Below, in pieces: positions 46,791 through 58,663 of a stretch of 64,000 nt of DNA. The notes under the pieces are model-generated. The model made no database searches. It was not told the DNA's origin and was given only the letters and a program-made list of their open reading frames with translations. The translations under genes were made by a program, and so were the position numbers. Source of the DNA: Neopestalotiopsis rosae. Taxonomy: Eukaryota > Ascomycota > Sordariomycetes > Amphisphaeriales > Sporocadaceae. The stretch covers positions 7,068,001 to 7,132,000 of the forward strand of contig JALGAS010000001.1 in assembly GCA_023078685.1 (NCBI GenBank), read 5' to 3'. The stretch's first letter is position 1. Each line of letters starts with the position of its first letter.

Positions 46791-47373
46791 ACATTTGTCT
46801 TCCTGTCAGCGGTGCATCTTTGTACCCTCAAACCCCAGAGGCATCTTTCGATATCTCAGACCTAGGGTTAGAGCACTGCCAGTCAAATGATGTTTTGGAA
46901 GCTTTGTCTCCCAAGTGTCACGAATTAAGTCGTAGGCCGAAGGTCTGAATCAGGCAGCAAATTACCTGGAGGTTCTACCAACTAACCTCGCAGAGCTGGC
47001 GCAGTCAGCATTCAGTGCACATTTTCTAAGCTGAGTTGAATAGAGGACATGACTCAAAAGCTATATCATTTTCAGAATCAAGCGAATTCAGTGAAGACAT
47101 GCTGTTCGAGTGTCGACGAGATCGACTAAGCCGCTCTCATTCAGCGCCTAAGGTCCGTACATTTGCTGCCTGTGTGTGGCGTTTAGCGCCCGAACAGCAA
47201 GAGAATCTTAAAAAGCTTGTTTTTAGAAATCGAAATTTGAGAAAAGCACAAGCTTCTTTGGAATTCCGCGATTGCATTCTATCACTATATATTGAACAAA
47301 TTCCCTGGACCTTCCTTTACAAAAACATAAGAAATAGAGGAGAAGTCTAACAGCAGCTGGAAATGCAATTAAA

Positions 47374-48719
47374 TCAACCAACCATATCAGCAAATCGTAT
47401 CACCCAAACACGACCCGAGCCACAGCCTATTGCAATCGTTGATCCTGCTATTCTTGACTCCGATGGACGATAATCCGGCGGTAGCCAAATCAAATTATCG
47501 CCTTCATAGGTAATCCAAAGGTTATTAGCACTAATGCCATATCCAGTTCGATTAGAATCCGTTAATAAGGCACCTTGAATTAATGGCGCCGAGTCTGTGG
47601 AAGATGGATCAAAAATGATATCTCCAATATCTGACAAAAGACGAGAGTGATGGTCTGGATCGAATGAAAGGTACCGAATAACACGACCAACGTTCAGCGT
47701 TTGCAGGCAGTCGCCCGACTCAGCGTCCCAGAGCTTGATAGTATTGTCGTCGGAGCCGGACGCCAGCCGGTGGCCGTCGGTTGAGATCGCCACGGAACTG
47801 ACCGAATCGGAATGGCCCTCGAGCGTCTGCAGGCAGGCATCCCAATCCGCTTCAACCTTCGGCGCTAAGTCTATCCAACCAGGGAATTCTTTGTAAAACA
47901 GCTTTTTGATAAGGCTGTTAGATGGGCTGAAAATTAGGGCCGACGTATACATCTGTAGTGGAGAAAGTTCGATGCCTCCTTTTGCCCAAAGAAGAAAACG
48001 ACGAGCATCCTTGGCAAGATTCTGCAGCTCCTCGAAAGCAGTGCTAGCCTATACGTTATTAGCCTTTTTACTTGTTATTATACTTAGATTTAGTGCTAGA
48101 ATTGCAGACTTACTAGGACCCTTTCTAGCTTTTGTATTGCTTTAACACCTTCGGGGATGCTGTGCATCAAACTAAGTGCCTCAAGCCAATAAAGGTAGGT
48201 AGTCTTCAGAAATCTTAGAGTGTCGGTAACTACTGATTTCCCGTGCATAGCGGTCTGTATCACGTCTCCTGCGTCTTGGAGATGATCTGCCCAATAGACA
48301 CAAGAGTATCGGATGCTCGCCAGCGGATCAGGAGAAGGGGTCTCGACTTGACTGATAGGATAGCCAGGGTTTCGCAGATCGTAAATATCGCGCTTTAAGG
48401 TGCCTAGAAGGTCCAATGAATTCGCGAAGATCTTGAAATGTTAATCTTGGATGCCATAACGGAGTATCTTATTTATTACCTTATCGAGCAGGAAATCTTT
48501 CGCGGACTGATGGACGAAAAAGATGATGCTATCTCGAAGCGTCAAGAGGGAGCCATATGCAGCGATCACTTCGAGCACCTCCTCTCGATTAATGTTCTCG
48601 ATAGACCGGGTTAAACTCTGCAATTTATCGACGCTCACAGGTCGATATACTGTCGAAACCAGAGCTAGGATCTCGCGATATGTTTTTGCATCATCCGAGC
48701 TGGAAATATATCCCATCAT
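47374..48719 (-). pseudogene. NACHT-WD40 NLR relic, 5' truncated
   Basis: The WD40 exon (48048-47374) has a single WD repeat (CLQTLEGHSDSV...) and the family C-terminal module ending RVWVIRFADMVG. The intron (48113-48049) has a GTAAGT donor and the shared acceptor. The upstream exon covers only the NACHT helical region (ILALVSTVYRPV, FFVHQSAKDFLLD). It has TAA (48441-48443) where the paralogues have Gln/His, as in QDQRFKIF. The homology ends at about 48720. The low repeat number fits contraction of the WD array. Confidence 0.82.
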
Positions 48720-49009
48720 TCATAATGCGCGCACCTGTCAGGTAGAGATGGAAATATCTGGGCGAGAGTATTCTTCGTAGTTTTAATTGATTTACAGCGT
48801 TGTGCTTGCGTAATCGTATTAAAGTCTATATTTTGCTGGTTGTCGTGGCCCGTTCAATTGTGGACTATATTAACTAGTATCCAATATATAACTACAAGTA
48901 ACTAAGTAACTGATTAAGGTCCAATTGAAAATGGAAAATGATTCATCGAGTGAAAGGTGTATTAAAATTGATTGTGTAAACGCCTTTTTTTTTTTTCTTT
49001 CTCTCGTGC

Positions 49010-52000
49010 TTAAGTTGTTGTGAAAGTCAAAACAACTTGGCCTGCTGATGCCTGCGATGGAGATCCTGAGGTTGCGTTACCAATAGTTATGTCGACGAAA
49101 CTGGATCCACGACCACCAGCACCAACAATAGCGTAATAGAAACTGCCAGAGACATAATAAAGCGTACTTCCGCTACCACCACCATAATAGCCGCCGCCTC
49201 CAGCACCTGAGGCGCTTAAGGTCGGCGGATTGTCGATACTATCGGCCCCGTTTGGCCCGATGCCGCTATTGCCGGGGCTGAATGTGGTAAATTGTCCAGT
49301 GGCGGAGCCACCAGCTCCCGGACCATCCGAGGTTCCTGGTAGTCCAGGTCCTGCAGTAGCTAGTGCAGTCCCTCTGAAATTCGCAGTGACGCTCCCGTTA
49401 TTGGTGGTTATGGTGTATGCAGTGTTGTATCGGTATGTGCCTGGACCACTCCCGCCGCCGGCAACAATAAATAAGTTGCCATCCAAATATAGGGCAGATC
49501 CAGCACCAGCGCCTCCAACGCCAGCTCGAGAAACACCAGCTCCACCATCTCCGTAGCCACCAACTCCTGGGGATCCGTTCGTAGAGCCTGCCCCCCCCGC
49601 AACAGCAAGGAAAACCTGGCCTGGGACAACAGGTATGGTACCACTCAGCATTGCTCCCAAGGCAGCTGGTATGGTCGTGCCGTAAGGGCTACCAGAGCCG
49701 CCAACTACACTAAATCTTGCAAATCGTGCACAATCTGGAACGACAACACTTCTTTGCGTGCCCGCAGTTGCTAAAGCGGAAATGGTAGTTGTTGAGGCAA
49801 TCGTGCAGGAAACAGAAGGGACAATTGTGACAATGACCGTGCCTGGATTAGTGCCAGATGCTGGGACGGTCGAGGTGCCATCAGAAGGACCTGTAACGAC
49901 AGAGGTGACAGTGCCAGCTGGGACAGTTGTGACAATCACGGTGCCTGGATTAGTGCCAGATGCCGGGACGGTCGATGTGCCTCCAATTGAACCTTCCACA
50001 GTATTGGTGATCGTGCCAGCTGGGACAGTTGTAACAATCACGGTGCCTGGATTGGTGCCAGATGCTGGGACGGTCGATGTGCCATCAGAAGGACCTGTAA
50101 CGACAGAGGTGACAGTGCCAGCTGGGACAGTTGTGACAATCACGGTGCCTGGATTGGTGCCAGATGCTGGGACGGTCGACGTGCCTCCAATTGAACCTTC
50201 CACAGTATTGGTGATCGTGCCGGCTGGGACAGTTGTGACAATCACGGTGCCCGGATTGGTGCCAGAGGCTGGGACGGTCGATATGCCATCAGAAGGACCT
50301 GGAACAACAGAGGTGACAGTGCCAGCTGGGACAGTTGTGACAATCACGGTGCCTGGATTAGTACCAGATGGTGGAATAGTCGACGTGCCTCCAATTGAAC
50401 CCTCCACAGTATTGGTAATTGTGCCAAAGACAGGAATAACCGAGGTAATAATTACGGTGCCTGGATTGGTGCCAGATGCTGGGACGGTCGACGTGCCTCC
50501 AATTGAACCTTGCACAGTATTGGTGATCGTGCCGGCTGGGACAGTTGTGACAATCACGGTGCCTGGATTAGTACCAGATGGTGGAATAGTCGACGTGCCT
50601 CCAATTAAACCCTCCACAGTATTGGTAATTGTGCCAAAAACAGGAATAACCGAGGTAATAATTACGGTGCCTGGATTGGTGCCAGATGCTGGGACGGTCG
50701 ACGTGCCTCCAATTGAACCTTGCACAGTATTGGTGATCGTGCCGGCTGGGACAGTTGTGACAATCACGGTGCCTGGATTAGTACCAGATGGTGGAATAGT
50801 CGACGTGCCTCCAATTGAACCCTCCACAGTATTGGTAATTGTGCCAAAGACAGGAATAACCGAGGTAATAATTACGGTGCCTGGATTGGTGCCAGATGCT
50901 GGGACGGTCGACGTGCCTCCAATTGAACCTTGCACAGTATTGGTGATCGTGCCAGCTGGAACAGTTGTGACAATTACGGTGCCTGGATTGGTGCCGGATG
51001 CTGGGACGGTCGAGGTGCCTCCAATTGAACCCTCTACGGTATTGGTAATTGTGCCAAAGACAGGAATAACCGAAGTAATAATTACGGTGCCTGGATTGGT
51101 GCCAGATGCTGGGACGGTGGACGTGCCACCAGATGGACCTGCAACAACAGAGGTGACAGTGCCGGCTGGGATAGTTGTGACAATCACGGTGCCTGGATTG
51201 GTGCCAGAGGCTGGGACGGTCGACGTGCCTCCAATTGAACCTTCCACAGTATTGGTGACCGTGCCAGCTGGAACAGTTGTAACAATCACGGTGCCTGGAT
51301 TGGTGCCAGAGGCTGGGACGGTCGACGTGCCAGGAGTAACACCCTCCACAGTATTGGTGATAGTGCCGGCTGGGACAGTTGTGACAATCACGGTGCCTGG
51401 ATTGGTCCCAGATGCTGGGACGGTGGACGTGCCACCAGATGGACCTGCAACAACAGAGGTGACAATGCCGGCTGGGATAGTTGTGACAATCACGGTGCCT
51501 GGATTGGTGCCAGAGGCTGGGACGGTCGATGTGCCATCAGAAGGACCTGTAACGACAGAGGTGACCGTGCCAGCTGGAACAGTTGTAACAATCACGGTGC
51601 CTGGATTGGTGCCAGAGGCTGGGACGGTCGACGTGCCAGGAGTAACACCCTCCACAGTATTGGTGATAGTGCCGGCTGGGACAGTTGTGACAATCACGGT
51701 GCCTGGATTAGTGCCAAATGGTGGAATAGTCGACGTGCCTCCAATTGAACCCTCCACAGTATTGGTAATTGTGCCAAAGACAGGAATAACCGAGGTAATG
51801 ATCACGGTGCCTGGATTGGTGCCAGATGCTGGGACGGTCGAGGTGCCACCAATTGAACCTTGCACAGTATTGGTGATCGTGCCAGCTGGAACAGTTGTGA
51901 CAATTACGGTGCCTGGATTGGTGCCGGATGCTGGGACGGTCGAGGTGCCAGGAATAACACCCTCCACAGTATTGGTGATCGTGCCGGCTGGAACAGTTGT

Positions 52001-55000
52001 AACGATTACGGTGCCTGGATTGGTGCCAGATGCTGGGACGGTCGAGGTGCCACCAGATGGACCTGCAACAACAGAGGTGACAGTGCCGGCTGGGATAGTT
52101 GTGACAATTACGGTGCCTGGATTGGTGCCAGATGCTGGGACGGTCGACGTGCCAGGAGTAAGACCCTCCACAGTATTAGTAACAGTGCCAGCTGGGACAG
52201 TTGTAATAATCACGGTGCCCGGATTAGTGCCAGATGCCGGGACGGTCGAGGTGCCTCCAATTGAACCTTCCACAGTATTGGTAATTATGCTAAAGACAGG
52301 AATAACCGAAGTAATAATTACGGTGCCTGGATTAGTGCCAGATGCCGGGACGGTCGAGGTGCCACCAGAAGGACCAGTAACGACAGAAGTGACAGTGGCA
52401 GCTGCAACAGTTGTGACAATTACGGTGCCTGGATTGGTGCCAGATGCCGGAACGGTCGAGGTGCCTCCAATTGAACCCTCTACGGTATTGGTAATTGTGC
52501 CAAAGACAGGAATAACCGAAGTAATAATTACGGTGCCTGGATTGGTGCCAGATGCTGGGACGGTGGACGTGCCACCAGATGGACCTGCAACAACAGAGGT
52601 GACAGTGCCGGCTGGGATAGTTGTGACAATCACGGTGCCTGGATTGGTGCCAGAGGCTGGGACGGTCGATGTGCCATCAGAAGGACCTGTAACGACAGAG
52701 GTGACAGTGCCAGCTGGGACAGTTGTAACAACCACGGTGCCTGGATTGGTGCCAGAGGCTGGGACGGTCGACGTGCCTCCAATTGAACCTTCTATAATAT
52801 TGGTAATTGTGCTAAAAACAGGAATAACCGAAGTAATAATTACGGTGCCTGGATTGGTGCCAGATGCCGGGACGGTCGAGGTGCCACCAGAGGGGCCTGC
52901 AACAACAGAGGTGACAGTGCCAGCTGGAATAGTTGTAACGATTACGGTGCCTGGATTGGTGCCAGATGCCGGGACGGTCGAGGTACCTCCAATTGAACCT
53001 TCTATAGTATTGGTAATTGTGCTAAAGACAGGAATAACCGAAGTAATAATTACGGTGCCTGGATTAGTGCCAGATGCCGGGACCGTCGAGGTGCCACCAG
53101 AGGGACCAGTAACGACAGAAGTGACAGTGCCAGCTGGAATAGTTGTGACAATTACGGTGCCTGGATTGGTGCCAGATGCTGGGACGGTCGACGTGCCAGG
53201 AGTAAGACCCTCCACAGTATTGGTGACAGTGCCGGCTGGGATAGTTGTGATAATTACGGTGCCTGGATTGGTGCCAGATGCTGGGACGGTCGACGTGCCA
53301 GGAGTAAGACCCTCCACAGTATTGGTGATCGTGCCAGCTGGAACAGTTGTGACAATTACGGTGCCTGGATTGGTCCCAGATGCTGGGACGGTCGACGTGC
53401 CACCAGATGGACCTGCAACAACAGAGGTGACAGTGCCGGCTGGGATAGTTGTGACAATCACGGTGCCCGGATTGGTGCCAGAGGCTGGGACGGTCGATAT
53501 GCCATCAGAAGGACCTGGAACAACAGAGGTGACAGTGCCAGCTGGGACAGTTGTGACAATCACGGTGCCTGGATTGGTGCCAGAGGCTGGGACGGTCGAC
53601 GTGCCAGGAGTAACACCCTCCACAGTATTGGTGATAGTGCCGGCTGGGACAGTTGTGACAATCACGGTGCCTGGATTGGTGCCAGATGCCGGGATGGTCG
53701 ACGTGCCTCCAACTGTACCTTTATGGTTATTAGCAGATGAACCTCGGCTGATAAAGTTTGGATACGAGCCGGCTAGCTATCTTACCGAACGTGGTCTCAG
53801 TGCTAGTACTTAGGGTGGCTGAAGGCGTCACAAAAGTAATGATGGTCGGGGTGCCGCCACTGGTAGCTGGTTGCAAAGTCGTGAGGCCTGTTCTGTCAGT
53901 GGTCACGGTCTCAAAAACGGGCTCTAAGCTCAGGAACGTCACGATGGTCTGTGCTCCTCCAGAGGTAGCCGGCTAGCGTTTGACAAATGTCAGCATTACT
54001 TGATCAATTAGGGCTGTCATTGAATTGAGGTCAGACTTGTATGCTGATACTTACCGGAATCGTTGTCAGACCTGTTTGTGTACCTGTGGAAGTGAGGAAC
54101 ACTGGGGCTGGAGTAGTTTGAAACGTGACGACAGTTCCAGTTCCTCCACTGGTGGCCGGGGGAATGGTAGTAACGCCCGTTAAGCTACCAAAGGACGTGA
54201 TCGTAGTCGGAGGAGGGGTGGTTACAATCGTAATGACCGTTTCCGTACCTCCAGAAGCCGTAGGAGTAATCGTGGTCAATCCAATTGTTGTACCGAAGCT
54301 GGTGATAGTGACTGGGGCATAAGTCGTTATGAATGTAATGACCGTTTCCGTGGCACCGGGAGCAGTAGCGGTGATTGTAGAGACATTAGTGGTAGTGCCT
54401 AATGAAGTGACAGTCAAGGTTCCTGGTGTTGAGACAGTAGTGACAGTCACCGTATTGGATGTCGTCACGGTGGTGGTTGCAATGCAAATGACGAGAGTGT
54501 CTGGACCGATGCCGTATGCAGGCGGCACAATCGTTTGATATGGAGCGGGGCCATATGTTGTGATCGTAACGCACTCATCGCAGGTTGGGTAGACCCCCGT
54601 GATGACGGTGGGCACTGCGCCATCCTCTGTCGGCTGAATTGTTGTATGGAATGGGGTCTCAAGAGTTGTCGTAATGGTCACGCATCCGATGCATGGAGAA
54701 GGCTCGACCACCTCTCCAGGGCTTTCCGACCCAGAGTGGCTTGCAGGTGAAGACCCGCCCCATATATCGGGCTCTTGTGGGGAAGGAGGCCCCCCAACAC
54801 TAACAGTTGTATCCACCCCGCTGCCAGCGCTACTGCCATCGGAACCAGGCGCGTATTCGGGAGACGGACCGCCAACTTCGCTGCCATCACCGGGAGAGTA
54901 ATCACCGCCGACAAAAGATGGATCCGAATTGCCACTGTAGCCCTCACTCGATTGACCAGAGTAATCGCCGCTGCCGCTGCCGCTGAGGGAATCGCTACTA

Positions 55001-55506
55001 GCGGGGCTAGAGCCTGAGCTGTCGGGAGGGTATTCTTCGGGAATGGGTTCGAGCCCGCCGAATGAGCTGGAGCCAGAAGCAGAGCCAGAAGCAGAGCCGT
55101 AGCCAGAGCCTGAGCCAGGGTTGTAACCAGAGTCAGAATGAGTGCCAGAGTTGAAGCTAGGGCTGGAGCCAGAGCCAGAGCCGCCAGACCCAGAGCCAGA
55201 TACTAGGCCAGTACCGGATCCGGAACTAGAGTCGGTATCGGGACCTGAGCCGGAATCTGAGCCTGAGCCTGAGCCAAAGTCGAAGCCAAAGCCAGAACCT
55301 GACGTAGAATCAGAAGTAAAACCAGAATCTGAAGCATAGACGGGTACGTCTGCAGTGACAGTACCGGATAAACCCGTACTGCTGTGCTTGCCCTTCTTGC
55401 CGCATCCTCTTCGTTTGTATCTAGAATGTTTATTATGTAGTGGCTCTTGGGGCAGTCCCAAGGCCAAGGACACCGCAAAAATAGCAAAGAGTGAAGCTGG
55501 GCGCAT
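49010..55506 (-). CDS. Secreted Thr/Val-rich tandem-repeat cell-surface protein (three exons)
   Basis: Exon 1 (55506-54055) starts with a signal peptide (MRPASLFAIFAVSLALG), then a basic segment, a Ser/Gly/Asp-rich low-complexity region, a region with CIGCVTITTTLE and CDECVTITTYG, and degenerate repeats of the type TITSFG--TG-TTI. The donor is GTAAGT. Exon 2 (53972-53786) continues those repeats. Exon 3 (53718-49010) is joined in phase 1 by an intron with CTAATAACC branch and AAAG acceptor. It holds about 38 repeats of 34-36 residues (102/108 bp) based on TSTVPASGTNPGTVIVTT, in two classes (VPAGT-T and VIPVFGTITNT). A Gly-rich domain (GGAGAGSALYLDG, GGGGYYGGGSGSTLYY) ends the protein at GQVVLTFTTT. 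The total is about 2115 aa. The end has no hydrophobic GPI signal, so the protein is probably secreted or wall-associated, an adhesin-like role by analogy. The ATG at 55506 was chosen because it opens the signal peptide. Confidence 0.82.
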
Positions 55507-57923
55507 GATCGCGAAGACTGTCAAATATAGACTCAGATACAAGAGAGTGAACGAATGACTGTATAAAATGAGAAATGAATGACTTGATGATTGTAGTGAA
55601 TGTCAACGATGGAACGAGATCACCAGATTTATAGATCGAACAGCTTCGCTACTTCAGCTCAAGTCAAGGGAGTTTTCTTTGGCAATTTCGGGATGGTATC
55701 TGCCTCTTTTCCCGCTCCGTGAAAACGAATGACCTACCGCGAAGGCTTTCGTTGTCAAAACTCCTGTTCAATATACTACTACTACTACGCGGAGGTATAC
55801 TTCATCTTCATGACGTTGAAAGCAGAACTAGGGGGCCACGACCCAAAGTGATCCCCAGCAATCCAATGGAACTGAACCTTGAGCTGAACCTTCCTGACAT
55901 TGCTGCATTGAATGCCTTCACAAAAAAGAATCACTCACCATTATCTAGTGGTGTTCTTTATTGAATGAATGGAACCACATTATTTTTCGAGATGCGGAAA
56001 CGATACAGAATCAGCCGCCCAGGCTCGGGACCTCTTCTGGCATGAGACCATGAACCGCGAAAGGCCCGCTTGGTGATCTCTTGGGTAGTTGCAAGGTAAA
56101 TACGATTGCATCGTAGGTATTCAACTTTTCAAGGTTCTGCTGGGAGATAAGTTAAATCATTTACTTTAGTTAGTGGCAATCATTTCCCGAGTTTTGAATC
56201 GACTGCCAAGCTACACACGGGTGATGGCAAGATCGAGACTCTGAGAACACAAATTCAATCTTTCAACAGAATATTGATGAAACCAGGTATTTACCTTGTC
56301 GGATTACTCGATTGCAGTGCTTGTTTGCTGGCAGTCTAGTCGCAACGAATTAGATCATAGCTCGAACTCCTACCAACTAACATAAGAGGTTGATTGTCAA
56401 TGTTCATAGAAGAGTTCTTCTTGCCTTTGATGGTCTGCATGCAACTAAAATGACGGAAACTGATCACCACAAATTTCGACGCTTTTCTTCGAGAGCGGCC
56501 GGGGGTCAGTCCAGACGGAAAAGGGTAATGGTGTGATGAATACTAGTTTGCAAGAGATAATTACCATGTTTGCTCAAGCGAACCACTATCGGCAGGATAA
56601 GTTAGCGGCAAAGAGCCCCGGGGATAATAATACCGACCCATTGCGGCGATTATTTCAAATCCATGTCTTCAGGACTTAAAGTGATAAAATATCCAGCATC
56701 GAACCGTGCTACCAGACCTTCCATCGCCGTAAATAAAGCCAATATCTCGTCCGCCCAGAACTATCCCTGTCCAACAGGATTAAGCTTGAACGGCATAGTT
56801 GAGCGCAACGTCCCCAACATTGATTGACTAATCAATGATCCTCGATACCTTAGACCTCTGTGAGGCGGAAATTTCGGCAATCAAATTGTCATAATGACCG
56901 AAATAATAAGCTCGAATCAAATCATGCACCCCTCAACCTTTTGCCGCCGTTCCATGTCTGGCTAACGGCTTCTCGATGGTACGGTCCGAGAAACACAAGT
57001 TCCGCTATAATTATTCCAATCAACTTAATAGATATATTCAGAAGGTCTAGTCCTCATCGCCTTGGAGGCAGATGAGACTTGTCTGCAATGGCGCTTTCTC
57101 ATGCTGTGCTCGTATTTTTGACCCGTGAAGAGGCGCAAAAGTACACAAGTCGAAGTATTCCATATGCTTTCCTTACTCAGGGGTGGATACTACAATGTTG
57201 CATAGACTAGAACGATTTCGGCCGAGCAAATGAAGAGGCCAGAATCCAGCACGAAATCGAGCGTGGCTGGTTAAGCTCAGAATTCTCATTCTTTTCCCCC
57301 CCTTGCTTTTTCAATATTGCATTGACGCCCACGAATCTTGATCAGCATCATGACTAATATGCTGCATGGGATCATTCTGGCCACTCTGATTCTTCAGCGC
57401 ATACGAGGCCGTGTAAGGCAGCATGTGAACCTTATCCAAGCGCACGAACTATGTGATGCTTTTGCGAACCGCCTTTTATCCCGACGAGGGTATCATGATG
57501 GTGGTACAACATATCCCAAATATTCTCTATCTTTATAAGTGATATAAGGTTGAGTGAACGAGCTAGGTATAAGCGGGACACATATCAGCTTTACGAGGAT
57601 ATTGATTCAGCCATGCTAATATTTGCCAAATCTATATACGAGGAAGCTTTCTGCATCAACCTTGTCGAGCGTGATGACTTGCTTGTTTTGCATTCCGGGT
57701 TCAACTTTCAAGGCAGATCAATATGAACCCGTGTTTGCACTTGTAGCATGCTGCGAGATGTGTATTCTCAGGGAACCCGCGTACTGTGATACATCCCCTA
57801 CGTAGCACCTGTATTCGTGTTTAATTGCGATTTGAAATGTCTCTTGAAGGGAAAATTTCGCAATTAGACTACTGGGATAGAACAAGGTCTTGGTAAACAA
57901 AAGAAATACTTCTTTTTTGGGGG

Positions 57924-57973
<50 letters not shown>

Positions 57974-58663
57974 CTGTCGGTGTCTGTATGTAGCTTCGGG
58001 AAGAGTAAAAGATATGTGTAACTGTTCAAATTCACGGCGGAGCATGAAGCCCGAAATGGAGGGGGCTGGGCTTTTATTCCAATGCCGACATCACTCACAC
58101 TCACGAGCGGCGCCCAAGAGCCCAAATTGACGCTGCGATTAGTCACTCCACAAACAACGAAGCTTCTTGAAACAAGTTCCTCGTGTTAGACTTGCAAAAT
58201 AGTATTATGCGGATCCTTTAAGGCTGCCACCGCTCTAAGGAATGCTTCGTAGTCTACATAGTAAAAATTTTGTGCAAGACGCTCGTACTAGCACAAAGTA
58301 GTGCTATTAATCAAGCTCTCGATACACTTGGACAAGCGCTTTGCGAAAACTGGTGGTCGCATTACTGGAGCCAATCACTTTGGGGTTAAGATATGATCCC
58401 GGACTTAACAAAGAAATCTGAGTTGACTGTATCAAGCTATGAAGGAAATGTACCAAGCACGTGATCTGCGGTGGACAAATATCTACGTCAGTAGCACAGC
58501 TTCAGTTGTCCTTCAATTTGATTAATTTCAAGCTCTTAATCTCAACAAATCAACTTGTCTTTGCTGTAACAATCTTCCCATTCTCTGCCCCATAAATTGT
58601 CATTTCTCCCCTTTTGAGTAGACAACATATGCGAACAATGTGCGAGGACGCGTTGGTACACTT
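55507..58663. other. Intergenic, no gene supported; contains a poly-G run
   Basis: The left part is the presumed promoter of the repeat protein. I found no coding frame with recognisable motifs in about 3.1 kb. Confidence 0.45.
57926..57973. repeat. Poly-G run of 48 nt
   Basis: Uninterrupted G run preceded by T6-G5-TT. It would form G-quadruplexes on the plus strand. On the minus strand it produces a spurious polyproline frame. Confidence 0.9.

Noticed and set aside
49758..53813. Plus-strand open frame of 1351 codons opposite the surface repeat protein
   Set aside because: The 102/108-bp repeats are multiples of three, so one antisense frame stays open by repetition. It has no signal peptide, no domain and no splice support, whereas the minus strand has a signal peptide and consistent introns.
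57718..58146. 142-codon minus-strand frame with a polyproline tract
   Set aside because: Produced by the poly-G run; no support on either side.
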